Notes: generated from the sequence alone by a model not told the origin. DNA of 64,000 nucleotides from Podocnemis expansa (GCA_007922195.1 ML681981.1:8440958-8504957), one strand, 5' to 3'; counted from the stretch's first letter, positions 48,133 through 58,828 are shown. Numbers and translations: made by a program.

Positions 48133-48517
48133 CAGGGGCATAGCTATGGGTGGGCCCTGGTGGGCCCGTGCCTACCCACTTGGCTAGCAGGCCCCCCCAT
48201 CCCTGCCCCCCACAGTACTCAGCAGCAATGTGAGTTTTACTGCCACTGTGGATTAGCCAGCAACAGGTAGCTGTGGACACGAGCAGCAGCACTGTGGGCA
48301 GACAGGCAAGGGTGGGCTGCTGTCTGCCCACAGCTCTGACCCTGGTCAGCAGCTGTGGTCTTTGCAGGGCAGGAACCAGGCTGCCTCTACTGCACCCTTC
48401 TCCTCCTGATGCTCCAGTTGCTGAACAACTGGAGTGTCATCAGGAAGCTTCTGGTCGTGCAAGCAGAAGCAGGACTGGCTGGGCTAACCCTGGAGACTTG
48501 GGTTGGCTATATCCCTG
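48133..48517. mobile_element. hAT-like non-autonomous element, 385 bp
   Basis: The left end is CAGGGGCATAGCTATGGGTG. The right end TTGGCTATATCCCTG is its diverged inverted partner (10 of 15). Flanks GTCTGAAC (48125-48132) and CTCTGAAC (48518-48525) match at 7 of 8, supporting the limits. GC-rich interior; overlapping ORFs up to 163 codons on both strands are incidental. Confidence 0.7.
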
Positions 48518-48560
48518 CTCTGAACAGTACATCCTGCAGCAGCCAGGTTTATTGCAGCCT

Positions 48561-48714
48561 AAAATAAACAAACAAACCAACCAGGATTCATGCGGCAGTT
48601 TAAGACTAACAGATTTATTTTTCGCAAGAGCTTTCGTGGGAGAAAATCCCACTTCCTCAGATGCTTCGAAGATGGGTGAACTTACACAATGGAATGAAAA
48701 TAAAATAAATAAAA
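48561..48714 (-). mobile_element. PLE tail insertion, about 154 bp, perfect 11-bp TSD
   Basis: It reads in minus orientation AACCAGGATTCATGCGGCAG, TTTAAGACTAACAGATTTAT, GAGCTTTCGTGGGAGAAAAT and CCCACTTCCTCAGATGC, then GAAGATGGGTGAACTTACAC leading toward the ORF end. The direct repeat TATTGCAGCCT is exact at 48550-48560 and 48715-48725. It is a simple 5'-truncated tail without the inverted partner and lacks the terminal extension. Confidence 0.85.
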
Positions 48715-48954
48715 TATTGCAGCCTGACAATGCTAAACTCTTAGGATGGTGTTCAAATCCATAGTTTTAGATATAGCTGATATATTGCTGGAGGATGGAC
48801 TATGTCTGTTGTACATACTGAGACCTCAAAACTCCAGAGAACTTCATGCCCAAGTTCACATTGTGAGCTTTTGTTGCCTAAAATCTTTGAGTCATGTTTT
48901 TGGAACAACAAAGCATGTTTCAGGGGAAACAAATGCAGCACATTTGTTCCTCCT

Positions 48955-49275
48955 GAACAAACGGCAAATGAGTTATCACCTTATTTGGGATTGGGAAGGG
49001 CTTTTCCCTCAGGTCAGATTGGCGGAAACCATAGGGGGTGGGAGGTTTGCCTTCCTCTGCAGATGTCATTTGAAGGTTTAAAATAATATAAGTGGTGGAT
49101 TGTCTGTAACATTAAATCTTTAAACCATAACTTGAGGACTTCAGTAACTCAACTAGAGGTTAGGTGGCTATTTCAGGAGCAGTTGAGTGAGATTCTGTGG
49201 CCTGCAATGTGCAGGAGGCCAGACTAGTTGATCACAATGGTCCCTTCTGACCTTAAAGACTGAGTCTATGAGCAT
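48955..49275 (+). mobile_element. CR1 LINE 3' UTR
   Basis: The words appear in CR1 3' UTR order: GGCTTTTCCCTCAGGTCAGA, GGTTTGCCTTCCTCTGCAG, ACTTGAGGACTTCAGTAAC, GAGATTCTGTGGCCTGCAAT, GTGCAGGAGGCCAGACTAG and AATGGTCCCTTCTGACCTTA. No coding part is preserved. It is a subfamily different from the copies at 31-36 kb, whose tail lacks the GTGCAGGAGG segment. Confidence 0.8.
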
Positions 49276-49710
49276 TTCAAAGTCCTGTTTACTAGGCCAA
49301 TCTGAGACAAAGCAATGACATTCATGTTAAGAAACTGAATGCAGCTTGTGCTTCAGTAATTCCTCCTCCTGCCATCTTGTGAGACATTCTTTTTAAAAAA
49401 GAATCATTTCCCTCTTGTACTGTTAATTGTGTATCTTGCTGTGTGCTGTTAAATAGCTGCTGTGTTCCACCTCCTCCCAAAAGTGACTGCAGTTAAACTG
49501 GGAGGGGGTATAAGAAATGATTCTTTTATGTATTTGCAAACACAGAGAGAGTATACCATATGACAGCATGACGTGTTATAAAGGTTTTCTTGGCTCCAGT
49601 GTGGGATGGCTGCATTACTCATGAAAATTAAAGGTATGGGTAAATTCTGAAGGTCAACTCAGATTTATGGCACTAAAATCATGATGAGCATCCCATTCCA
49701 TTCTGTTTAC
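49276..49710. other. No gene recognised
   Basis: Unassigned sequence. Confidence 0.5.
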
Positions 49711-49712
49711 AG

Positions 49713-50040
49713 TGGTGTTGTTGCCATATTGGTCCCAGACTCCCAGGATATGTTAAAGACAAGGTAGGTGAGATAAACCTTTGGACCAACTTCTGTTGGT
49801 GGAAGATGCAAGCTAATGGACTTCACAGAGCTCTCATTCAAGTCTGTGGAAGGAAAATAGAGTGCCAGAGTTAAATACAAGTGGAGACAGATTGCTAAAC
49901 AGAAGGGATTAATGGACATTGTGGGAGACACTGGTTTACTTCCCCAGACCTGAAGAGGAGCTCTATGAAGCTTGAAAGTCTTGTCTCTTCCACCAACAGA
50001 AGGGTGTACAAGAAAGGATACTACCACATGTACTGTAGGT
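49713..50040. mobile_element. Inverted unit of the second PLE-like tail family
   Basis: The left half is a minus tail: TGTTGTTGCCATATTGGTCC, GACAAGGTAGGTGAGATAAA, GGACCAACTTCTGTTGGTGG. The right half is a plus copy of the same tail: AGACCTGAAGAGGAGCTCTA, GAAAGTCTTGTCTCTTCC, ACCAACAGAAGGGTG, GGATACTACCAC. Both outer ends are the same terminus in inverted orientation, and the left one is longer. The middle holds TTAAATACAAGTGGAGACAG. No convincing target duplication. The PLE assignment is by analogy. Confidence 0.6.
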
Positions 50041-50402
50041 CTTGAACCCCAATCCACAGGGCTCCTAGGCACTAGTAAGTGCTCACCTGCCCCCCAGTGA
50101 TCTGCTAATAGCTGTCAGAATAGAAGCTGAATTCAGGCAGAAAACCTCCAGTCCTGGGAGCTGACTAGCAGAATCCCGGGGATACTGATTGGCTCCCAGG
50201 CTTTATTTAAACTGAGAATAAGATCAGGAAGATGATCATGCAGCTGGGTCCTCTGTGCTTGGAACAGCGTCCCAGGGGTGGAAGCATGGAGCCTGCCTTT
50301 GGCCCACGGCCCCCTCCCCTTCCCATGGCACTAGCAGGTGCCCTCCCAGTTGCCCACCTGCCACGAGCCCCTTAGGCACTGTGGGGGCTGAATGGGGGGG
50401 GG
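50041..50402. other. GC-rich unassigned block
   Basis: GC-rich sequence with many CCC runs and a G(9) run just before 50403. The 76-codon ORF is compositional. It may be part of the same GC-rich element as the next feature. Confidence 0.4.
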
Positions 50403-50507
50403 CAGGGCCAGATTTGGCTGGGGCCTTAGAGGCTGGGGCCCAAGACCTCCCTTTAAGCTGGGGCCTGGGACTTCAGCCCCTATAGCCCCTGCATTAATCT
50501 GGCCCTG
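50403..50507. mobile_element. Short element with perfect 12-bp inverted ends (hAT-like)
   Basis: CAGGGCCAGATT at the left and AATCTGGCCCTG at the right are exact inverted repeats. The interior has GGCTGGGGCC repeats. The flanks (G run; CTGAAGAC) do not match, so the left end may have been altered by the G run. Similar CAGGGC ends bound 45729-46135. Confidence 0.5.
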
Positions 50508-50789
50508 CTGAAGACCCTTTTCCTCAGAGGACCCAGCCGTCTCCAGGGGTACAGGTAAAGGGCCGTTAAGAGTATGTGGTTCATGAGATCCTGGATTTTA
50601 AATGTAAATGTGGCAGGTTCTGGTATCTTGTTGATTGGAGAGGTCTGGTTGTGACTCCTGCTCTGGCCACTAGTCAAATTGGTCTCATCCTGGTCATGGC
50701 ACCTACATTATTGTTCTCACATTCCAGTCTGTATTGTGTTTATACTGTGAATTTTAAAGGCAAGGTATTTGGGGAATTATTATAAACAA

Positions 50790-50990
50790 CAATATTTTGA
50801 GCATCTGTAGGATCTTCCATGTGAAGATCTTAAGGCATTTAATAAACATTAACAAAGGAGGAATCACAGTATCATCTCCATCAAACAGATGGAGAATCTG
50901 TGAACCAGTGAGGTTATTTGCAATGTCCAGTGTCACAATGTAAGCTAGGACAGAGTCAGGAAAGGAACCCTGACATAACACCCACTTTTG
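50790..50990. repeat. Old dispersed repeat (MIR-like style)
   Basis: GATCTTAAGGCATTTAATAA, CAGTATCATCTCCATCAAA, CAGATGGAGAATCTGTGAAC and AGTCAGGAAAGGAACCC follow the order of a widespread ancient vertebrate non-coding repeat with an ACAGATGGGGAAACTGAGG core. Weak words of the same type occur at 24.24-24.30 kb. Class unproven. Confidence 0.4.
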
Positions 50991-52050
50991 GGTGTTAGCC
51001 ATAGGAGAGTGCTTTCTGCTTTGGGAGAGTTTAACATTTTTACTGGTTCAATGGTAAGCGCAACATTTTCCTTCATGTTATTTTTCATATCTTTCCATCT
51101 GGAAAGTTGTGGTTTTGCCTAAATTCTACAGGTACTGAGAGAGAGAGAGTACTTTAAAATCTCAAAAAGAAATCTAAAATAGCTTTCAGTAGAATACCCA
51201 ATGTTAACACTGCTAGGGCACAAGCTCTCTGACCTGGTGCTGTGCATCTACTGGGAAGCCTAGGATTACATCTCTCTGCCGCAGTAAAACAAATGTCTTG
51301 AGCCCAGGCAGTTCACCAGACCGGACCTAGAAAGTATCATTCCTTCAAGACTGAATATATACCTTTGACAAGTGTGACTGTTTGTCCCTGCTTTTATAGA
51401 TCCACACTTGGGGGGGGGGGGACGACTAGTTTTGTGATGGGATATTTTTATTTAAAAGCTGGGCTGCCAGGAAGCTAACGAAAGATGTAGCATGTCAAGG
51501 GTGGAGGAGTGGGCACAGTGCAGGTTTGGCGGCCAGAGGCCCCAAATAGACTCAGGTTTATTCCGTGGTGCAATAAATAGCTATACAGTGCTCTGTCCCT
51601 TCTAATTAGAAGACCAAATACTGCAAATAGAGCGGAAACATTAACTAGAGCAACAAGTGTCAATATTTTAATGATGCTCACTCTATGGGAATATAAGTAG
51701 GTACTCTCTCTCTCTCTCTGGTGGTTTTCAGATTTTATGGTGTGTCTTAACATTTGAATTTAAGCACACATCTACCAATACAACCCTAGGAGATACTGAG
51801 GTCCCTCAGCTCTCATCCTATGCAATATGCCTTCAGGCCACTCTTGGACACTCAGTGCCCTGTGGACAATAGGGCACTAAATGACTGTTTCTGGTTAATG
51901 ATTAGCTAGACTGTTTGTTGCTCAGAGTGAGAATAACAGTTGTGCCAAACTGTGAAGTGGACTTGTGATATACACAGATGTTTAGAAGGAGGTTACCCAA
52001 ACACTACTCATGATATTATAGTGGTAAAAATTCAGTCTCATTCTTCACGC
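50991..52050. other. No gene recognised; G(11) run near 51411-51421 and (CT)n near 51706-51719
   Basis: Only simple repeats can be named; a 92-codon minus ORF (51475-51753) reads into the (CT)n tract and is incidental. Confidence 0.5.
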
Positions 52051-52053
52051 TTC

Positions 52054-52182
52054 TCAGATGACCAGATGCCCTGATTTTATAGGGACAGTCCTAATAACTG
52101 AGGCTTTCTTCTTGTATAAGAACCTATTTCTCCTCCCTCCCCCCCACCCCATCCGGATTTTTAATGCTATCTGGCCACCCTA
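52054..52182. mobile_element. MITE with TGACCAGAT / ATCTGGCCACCCTA ends, 129 bp
   Basis: The left end TGACCAGATGCCCTGATTTT and the right end CGGATTTTTAATGCTATCTG and GCCACCCTA are inverted relatives: ACCAGAT and ATCTGG near the tips, and GATTTT again inside. It resembles but is distinct from the TAGGGTTACCAGAT family at 22059. No clear target duplication. Confidence 0.5.
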
Positions 52183-52263
52183 GCTGCCTCTCTGCCTCAA
52201 CTCTGAGCATTTATCTCCCCAGTGCTTTAATGATTAAAGAGCTGGAGTGGGGAGGGCAGATAG

Positions 52264-52472
52264 CAGGGGTCTCAAATTCAGATCAGCACGAGGGCCACAT
52301 GAGGACTAGTACAGGGCCGCATGAGGCCTAGTATGTTAGCCTGAGGGCCGCACCACTGAATCCTTTTCATTCAACAATATTGCAAATATTGGTAACAATC
52401 CTGCACTTGTGGGCCACAGGAAATAGCTTTAGGGGCTGCATGTAGCCCACAGACCACATGTTTGAGACCCTG
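52264..52472. mobile_element. hAT-type MITE, 209 bp (copy 2 of 2)
   Basis: Same family and nearly the same length as 27869-28078. Ends are CAGGGGTCTCAAATTC and TGTTTGAGACCCTG. Flanks GCAGATAG (52256-52263) and GCGTATAG (52473-52480) agree at 6 of 8. Interior GTTAGCCTGAGGGCCGCACC and AATAGCTTTAGGGGC match copy 1. Confidence 0.8.
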
Positions 52473-52859
52473 GCGTATAGAGTGGCCAGATAGGTTTAAT
52501 CCACACCAGAGAGGTGTATATTTTTGTCTGCCCCCTTGTGTTGTGCAGTAACTGGCCTATGTGGACCATGCCGGTATGCACTGTAAGTTAGGAAACTCTT
52601 AATGGGTATGTCTACACTGTGTGTTTAAGGGGCCTTACATTGACTTAAAGCCCTGTCTACATTGCAGGGCAATAAAGTCGACTTCAGTATCAGGTAAAGT
52701 CGACTTTATAACTTCCACTTATAAAGTTGACTTTACAGTTAAGTCGACTTAAGGCACTGTGGAGAGGGAGTTGACTTAATTGGCCTCCCAACCACAGAAA
52801 ACATGGGGCTGGGTAGAAGGCACAACTCAGCTGAGAGCATTTCCAGCTGTGTGGACCAC

Positions 52860-53300
52860 AGCCAAACTCCCCATCTTCCCTGACCTGATCTGGCATCTCT
52901 CCCGTTCTGAGCCCAACCAGGCATCACAGCCCGAACCTGGCATTTCCCCCGTTCTCAGCCGGACCCCAGCATCTCCCCGCATCGCAGCCGGACCTCAGCA
53001 TGTCAGCCCGACCCGGCATCTCCCCTTATCACAGCCCAACCTGGCATCTCCCTGCACTGCACTCCAACCCCAGCGTTTCCCCCATTTTTAGGCCAACCCC
53101 GCATGTCTCCCCTGTTCTTAGCCCAACCCTGCCTGTTTTGCTCCTGCTCTGCCCAAACCCATGTGTATCCCCACTTGCCATTCTCAGCCCAATCCTCAGT
53201 GTCTCCCCCTTCTCTGCCCAAACCTGTTTCTCCCCCTTGCCCTTTTCAGCCTGATCCAGTCTGTTTCTTCCCCTCTCCCACGAACCCTCTGTGTCTCCCC
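52860..53300. repeat. Decayed C-rich minisatellite, unit roughly 30-40 bp
   Basis: Repeated words GGCATCTCCC, CAGCCCGACC, CCCGTTCTCAGCC, CCCAACCTGG and AGTGTCTCCCC recur with drifting spacing. Units at the left are closer to one another than those at the right. ORFs on both strands (84, 103 and 113 codons) follow from the missing stops in C-rich repeats and are not genes. Confidence 0.65.
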
Positions 53301-53330
53301 TTCTCAAAGGACCCCCTGATAGTGTTGTAG

Positions 53331-53700
53331 AACAAACAAGGAGTCCAGAGGCACTGTTTAAGACTAACACATTTATTTATTGGATGAGCTTTCGTGGGAG
53401 AAAAACCTCACTTCATCAGTTTGAAGATGGGGAAATTTACAGAATGGTAGGAAATAAATACAGGGGAGAGTAAGACATAGGATCAAGTCACACTCTAACA
53501 GCAAATCAAAGCAGTTTTTAAGATTCAAACACTGGGAAACAGCACATGAAAGAGAAAGTAAGTTGCTATTTCTTTTAGATTAGATTAGATTGTGTGAAAA
53601 AAGGATTAAATCCTGACTATGGATTTTTCCCCCCATTATAACAGGTGATTTGACTTCTTCCACTATGTGCTGTTTCCCGGTGTTTGAGTCTAAACAACTG
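53331..53700. mobile_element. PLE insertion with internal inversion
   Basis: 53331 to about 53565 is a minus-oriented PLE 3' end: AACAAACAAGGAGTCCAGAG, TTTAAGACTAACACATTTAT, GAGCTTTCGTGGGAG, CTTCATCAGTTTGAAGATGG and on to AACACTGGGAAACAGCACAT. From about 53577 the sequence switches to plus orientation: GATTAGATTGTGTG, TCCTGACTATGG, ATTATAACAGGTGATTTGAC and TATGTGCTGTTTCCCGGTG, the upstream neighbour including the end of the ORF. About 40 bp around the AGCACATA word is present in both orientations. This is a 5'-inversion (twin-priming-like) structure. Confidence 0.75.
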
Positions 53701-54141
53701 CTGCACCCTGCCCCTGTGCTGGCAGTTGCCCTGCAGCACCTGGTCCAAAGCCAGAGGAGTCAGGGCAACACAGGGAGGGTGTGGAGTGCTGCGCTGGCAC
53801 ATTGCTGGGCTACATCAGGCTCCCTGGGCTCCCTGTTGCCACACACACACAGTATGGAAGCTGGTGTGGGCACTCACTTCGCTAGTAAAGGAGTGGCTGG
53901 AAGAGAGGGGCACCTCTGCTGTGGTGCACTATGGGCCACGTAGCCACAATGCACCACTCCTGGGGCGACCTAGAAGCTGCCAGTGTGGATGTGGGCAGTC
54001 TCCTGGCATTTTGAGTGTCGACGTGCTAAGCTGGCTTAATAAAGTCTACTTTAAGCAGACTTTATTAAGCTGGCTTAACCAAGCCCTGTAGTGTAAACAT
54101 AGCCAATATGTGCCAGAAGGGTCCATGCAAGCCAGTTAGTG

Positions 54142-54329
54142 CAGTGGTTTCAAATTTTTTTCTTGGGACCCAGTGGGGAAAAAAAATCATTTATGCCCAT
54201 GACCCAACAATTATACCTTTGAGCAATGCATTCTGGGCTTTTGGTGGTGGCAGCAGTGGGTGCCGCAACCCACTATCTGAGGGTCAGCGACCCAGGACTG
54301 GATTCTGCCCTGTAGTTTGAAACCCACTG
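54142..54329. mobile_element. hAT-type MITE, 188 bp (copy 2 of family at 17725)
   Basis: Ends are CAGTGGTTTCAAATTTTTTT and TAGTTTGAAACCCACTG. Flanks AGTTAGTG (54134-54141) and AGTTATTG (54330-54337) differ at one base. The interior TTTGAGCAATGCATTCTGGG and GGTGGCAGCAGTGGGTG match the 17.7-kb copy. Confidence 0.87.
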
Positions 54330-54337
54330 AGTTATTG

Positions 54338-56930
54338 CATGATATGCTAGCAAGGACAAAACTTAACATTGCTCTGGAGTGAATTAAAGCAACGTGTAAA
54401 CTAGTCCTCATATGCTGTGTGAAACTTAACTGTTGAAGCCCTAAGAAAAAATATAGGAGTGAAGTGCAAATAATACCTTTTTTCCATTTCCACATTTCAT
54501 TTTCTTCTGCTACATCTGTTGATTACTAGGGCATTAAGCTTCTTGAGGGCTTTTATATCAACACATCTCACCTTTCCTACATTCCTTACTGCTCCCTTTA
54601 TGCAGCAAAACAGCTGAACTACTGTCACTTTGTATAACAGAGATACTTGATAAGGAAGGCTGTGAGAGCCACTGCCAAGTTAGAGTTTACCTTGTGACAG
54701 ATGAGGAAACAGAAATGGAAAAGTTTTGACATGTTGTCTTATGTGCTGCCTTGCAAGTCTCCCTTTCTTTAAGAATTTATGGAAAGCTTGCAGTGCTGTA
54801 ATATGGGATCATGTAAGAGTAAGTTAATGTGGATATTTGGTGGGGCATTCATTCTACTTCTCGGAAACCAGTTTTCTGTACTACTGAGTTTTTATTTCCC
54901 TATGTTTTTGAGCCCCCATCCCTTTGTGATATGTCAGCAATGAGAGCAACCTTTCTTCCCTCTTTCCTTATCGGCTGTTCCTGCCATCCTGCTGAATTTG
55001 CTGTGAAGTCTCCATTTTTTCCAGTTCTTCCCTCTCCACCCCGTTCTTTTTTGTGTCCCCCCCGCCCCGCCTGCTGCTGCTTTTCTCCATATATCTATTT
55101 TTTTAATATTCCTTTTTTAATCCATTTTTTTGGTTTTTGTTTCCCTCCCTCAGTTGCTCTCAGCTTTCTGCCTTGTCAAGACCTTATTCATCAGAAAGGT
55201 ATCTGTTGCTCTAGGCAAGAATGTCCACAGGACCAGTGAAAAGAAACCATATAGCCATAGGAACCACCCGTGACAGATCTAAGAAGGATGGCCATTTATT
55301 GGTCTACATTTACATTGAGCATGTTTACTAATATGTGAAAGGTCTCATAAGATGAAAAAGGCAGCCTCCATGGAGGCTGATGTCTGATCTGGATCTATAC
55401 GCATTGGCCCCCAAGTTCACAGTCAGTCCTTGTGGCTTTCAGTGAGATGCCTTTGAGATGGAGGATGCAGGGAGAAGTTGTGGTCAGAAAAAGATAGCAT
55501 TGGTGCAGTCTTGGGCTGGTGATTTAGTATGAGATTTAGTATTAGCTGAACCCTTTCCCTCCTATTACCCATGCAAAAACAAAGTCTCTCTGTTCTATCA
55601 GTGGTGTTTCCCATAACATTTCCTTCCCCTCTCTAGTCACTGAAGCACTGCAAACTCCCAGCATTATAGCAAGAATCAACAATACAACTGCTTAAATACT
55701 GTGGATCAAGATTTTTTTATGTTTGTTTGTATGAGGCATTGTGAACCAAAAAAAGCACACTGACAGTAATGGATCTGGGCAATATTTTATCCCTGATACC
55801 CCATCAATAAACTTTTCTTGAAGTTCATGTTTTCGTTCCTAGCCAAGACTCATCAGCTTTAGTTTGGACTGAGTAAAATTCCTTGCTTAATGGTTTTACT
55901 GTAGAGGCCTACAGTGTGTCCTACTCCATCAGAAGAGCTTTGCTAAGAAGTTGATTTGGTTGTTCTGTATTTTCATTGAAATAATTAAATGAAAGTGACT
56001 GTTTTAATGTCCTTGTCATGAACTCTACTCTTTTGCTGGAAGTGGGATTCAGTGTTATAAAATTGTGCCACCTTGTGGTGATTCATATTGATAGCTGTTT
56101 TATTTTACTGTAAAACAGAATGTTGACCTGCATAGTAAGATCTGATTCAATGATGCCCTTTTATAGTTAGGGTGCAAATAAATATGTGTTGTGGTCATTG
56201 TTAGAATTGGTTTCCATTTTAATGTAGTTCTCCACTCAAAAATAACAGAAAAGAAGAAAAAAACTCACAAAAATATAATTTCATACCCTTACGGAGTAGG
56301 TCGTGGTTTATTTCTCAGAACATCCCTAGTTCTGTAGTTACTGTGGGGTGATTTTATCCATTAAATTAGAAAATTCAAGACTCTGTGGATTCAGACTGGG
56401 GGAGGACAGTTTTAATACAGCAGCACTGACTTTCATCAACTTTCCTGAAAAACTATGATTAATTTACTCAGACTTTATGGGACCTAATAATATATTTCAG
56501 GTTCCCATATTCTCACTGACTGGGATTCTAATGAAGCTCTATCATCTTATTTTCCACTATGCCATGGCCCAGTAAAGAATATTTCAGCCATTCCCTTTCA
56601 TCTACTTTGTATGCAGGCAATTTTTCCTCCAACATCCCAGAATCCTTTGTTTCCTATGACACTTCCAAAAGTGTTCCTGTGCTCTTTGCATTTAAAAGAG
56701 TTCCTACCTGCTGGAAGGCAGTAACTGACTAATACAAAATGTGGTTCTGGCCTCTCACTCTCTTCTGGGTGCTAGGAAGAGAGCTTTACTCATTCTCTGC
56801 TCCTCCTCCACCTAAGAGGAGCCCTGCAGTTTGTCTTCTCTTTATGCAAGAACTCCTGAGAGGTCTGTCTCATTACCTGGCAGTTTTTCAGAAGGTCTCA
56901 AATGCTGAGCATGTTACCTCAATAAGTATT
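54338..56930. other. No gene recognised
   Basis: About 2.6 kb; the plus ORF 54829-55239 (136 codons) is Phe/Pro/Ser-rich from a C/T-rich stretch, with no domain. No named repeat. Confidence 0.5.
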
Positions 56931-56935
56931 AGTTA

Positions 56936-57006
56936 GGGCTGGTCTATACAAGAAAATTAGATTGATGCAGCTACTTTGATCAGGTAAAATCCACACCCCC
57001 TGAGCA
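56936..57006. mobile_element. TIR-type MITE left-end fragment (GGCTGGTCTATAC)
   Basis: TAGGGCTGGTCTATACAAGA, TTAGATTGATGCAGCTACTT and AATCCACACCCCCTGAGCA belong to the family seen at 28314. Only one end is recognisable. Confidence 0.5.
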
Positions 57007-57568
57007 ATATAGTTAACTCAACCTAAATCCTCATATTCTGAAAATCCCATTAGGACAGAGCAAAGGGTGTGAGAGAGGATTAATCAGGACATTAAATGTG
57101 ATCCATGTAGTACGTAGCTAGAAAACTGCTTGCCTTTGTTTTCTTTATTCCATTCCTTTACATCTCTAATACTGTGCCTGGGAAGAGACAGCAGGCATTT
57201 TCTTCTCTAGTGCACTCTCCTGGAGACTTCTGTTTCTTCTTGGTCTTCTCCTCCAGCCCCTCCTTCATCTGAAATAAGCTATTAGTTCAGAAAGTTGCAC
57301 AGGAGCAGCTGTGTTAGTCTAGTAAAGCAAAAAAAGCAAGGATTCTTGTGGTACTTAAAGACTAACAGATTTATTAATTGCATGAGCCTTTGTGGGAGAA
57401 AATCCCACTTCGTCAGACGCTTTGAAGAGGAGGAATTTACAGAACGTGATGAAAATAAATGAAGGGGAGTGTAAGATATAGGATCAGGTCATACTTCAAC
57501 AGCAAATCAGAGCATTTGTAAGGATTCAAACACAAGGAAAAAGCACATAGAGGGAAGATGAAGTCAAA

Positions 57569-58828
57569 TTACCTGTTATAATGAGAAAATACTCCATAGT
57601 CACGATTCAGTCCTGCTTTCACACAATCTAATTTGCATATTAGTTGGATTTCAGCTGTTTCTCTTTGAAGGCTTGATGTCCCATTGATTTTCTTGAGGAC
57701 CATCGTTGACAAATCACTAACGGCATGATTAGGAAGATGGAAGTGCTCAGCCACTGCTTTTTTGTGTTGTGATTTCTGATGTCAGTTTTGTGCCTATTTA
57801 TTCTTCTGCATAGAGACTGTCCTTTGTGTCCAATGTATACAGTGTGGGGGCATTTCCGGCACATGATGGCATAAATCACATTAGTGGATGAGCAGGTGAA
57901 TGACCCTTTGATGGAGTAGCTGGCTTGATTGGGTCCTATGATGGTGTCTTTTGTGTAGATATGTGGACAGAATTGGCAGTGTAGTTTGTTGCAGGGATAT
58001 GTGCCTGCCTTCATGTTTCTGTTGTTAGGTCTCTAGTTGCTGGTGAGTATCTGTTTAAGGTTTGGGGGTTGTCTGTAGGCAAGGAGAGGTCTGTCTCCCA
58101 AGGCTATAGAGAGAGTGAGGGGTCATCTTTTAAAATAGGCTGTAGGTCCTTAATGATCTGTTGTAGAGGTCTGACTTGAGGGTTGTATGTGGTGACCAGT
58201 GGTGTTCTATTGTTTTCTTTTTTGGGCCTTTCCTGTAGTAGTTGACTGTTGTGTATCCATCTAGCTCTGTCAATCTGTTTCTTTACTTCCCGAGGTGTGT
58301 ACTGTAGTTTTAAGAAAGCTTGATAGAGATCCTGAAGATGTCTGTCTCTGTCTGAGGGATCAGAGCAAATGCAGTTATGTCTTAGGGCTTGGCTGTAGAC
58401 CATGGATCATGTGGTGTGTTTAGAATGGAAGCTCGTGGGAGGTAGATAACTATACGGATCAGTAGGTTTTCGCTATAGAGTGGTGTTGATGTGTCCATCC
58501 CTCATTTGTACTGTAGTGTCCAGAAAGTGGATCTCCTGTGTGAAGTGTTCCAGCCTCAGTTTGATTGTGGAGTGGAAACTGTTGAACTCTCTGTGGAAAT
58601 CTTCAAGGGTATCCCTGCCATGGGTCCAAATGATGAAGATGTCATCAACGTAGCGTAAATAGAGGAGAGGTGCTTTGGGATGAGACTTGAGGAAACATTT
58701 TTCTAAGTTGCCAATAAAAATGTTGGCATATTGCTGGGCCATGCGAGTACCCATAGCAGTGCCGCTGCCTTGGAGGTATAAATTATCCTCAAATATGAAA
58801 TGGTTGCAGGTGAGCACAAAGTTCAGTT
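57569..58828 (-). pseudogene. PLE polyprotein remnant: reverse transcriptase plus GIY-YIG endonuclease
   Basis: Read leftward in four pieces. 58473-58817: RT palm with YLQGSGTAMGTRMAQQYANI and LYLRYVDDIFIIW (YVDD active site). 58104-58403: thumb/linker (YSQALRHNCICSDPSDRDRH). 57640-58014: Cys-rich linker (CNKLHCQFCPHIYTKD), then the GIY-YIG core as NVIYAIMCRKCPHTVYIGHK and SLCRRINRHKTD. 57569-57754: C-terminal part with the Glu of RETAEIQLI and GLNRDYGVFSHYNR. The N-terminal RT third is missing; frameshifts separate all pieces. In the family the RT copies the RNA and the GIY-YIG domain nicks DNA for priming. The Cys-rich linker recalls Neptune/Poseidon-type PLEs; subgroup not resolved. Confidence 0.9.

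Larger units (their letters stand above)
52607..54102. mobile_element. About 1.5-kb TIR element (TCTACACT ends) with nested minisatellite and PLE
   Basis: The left end GGGTATGTCTACACTGTG and the right end TGTAGTGTAAACATAGCC are inverted over about 15 bp. Near the left end several GTCGACTT/AAGTCGAC palindromes cluster (52677-52753). Near the right end GCTTAATAAAGTCT / AGACTTTATTAAGC form a hairpin (54034-54069). Between lie a decayed C-rich tandem repeat (52860-53300), a PLE insertion (53331-53700) and GC-rich DNA. No transposase is recognised. The termini suggest one large non-autonomous element of the GGCTRTGTCTACACT family; the duplication length is unclear. Confidence 0.5.

Noticed and set aside
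48273..48764. 163-codon plus ORF
   Set aside because: Spans the end of one hAT-like element and a whole PLE tail insertion, so it is a mosaic of unrelated repeats.
52860..53370. Minus and plus ORFs of 72-113 codons over the C-rich tandem repeat
   Set aside because: Openness on both strands follows from the tandem repeat lacking stop words.
54829..55239. 136-codon plus ORF with hydrophobic Phe-rich segments
   Set aside because: C/T-rich sequence gives Phe, Ser, Pro and Leu codons; no family resemblance.
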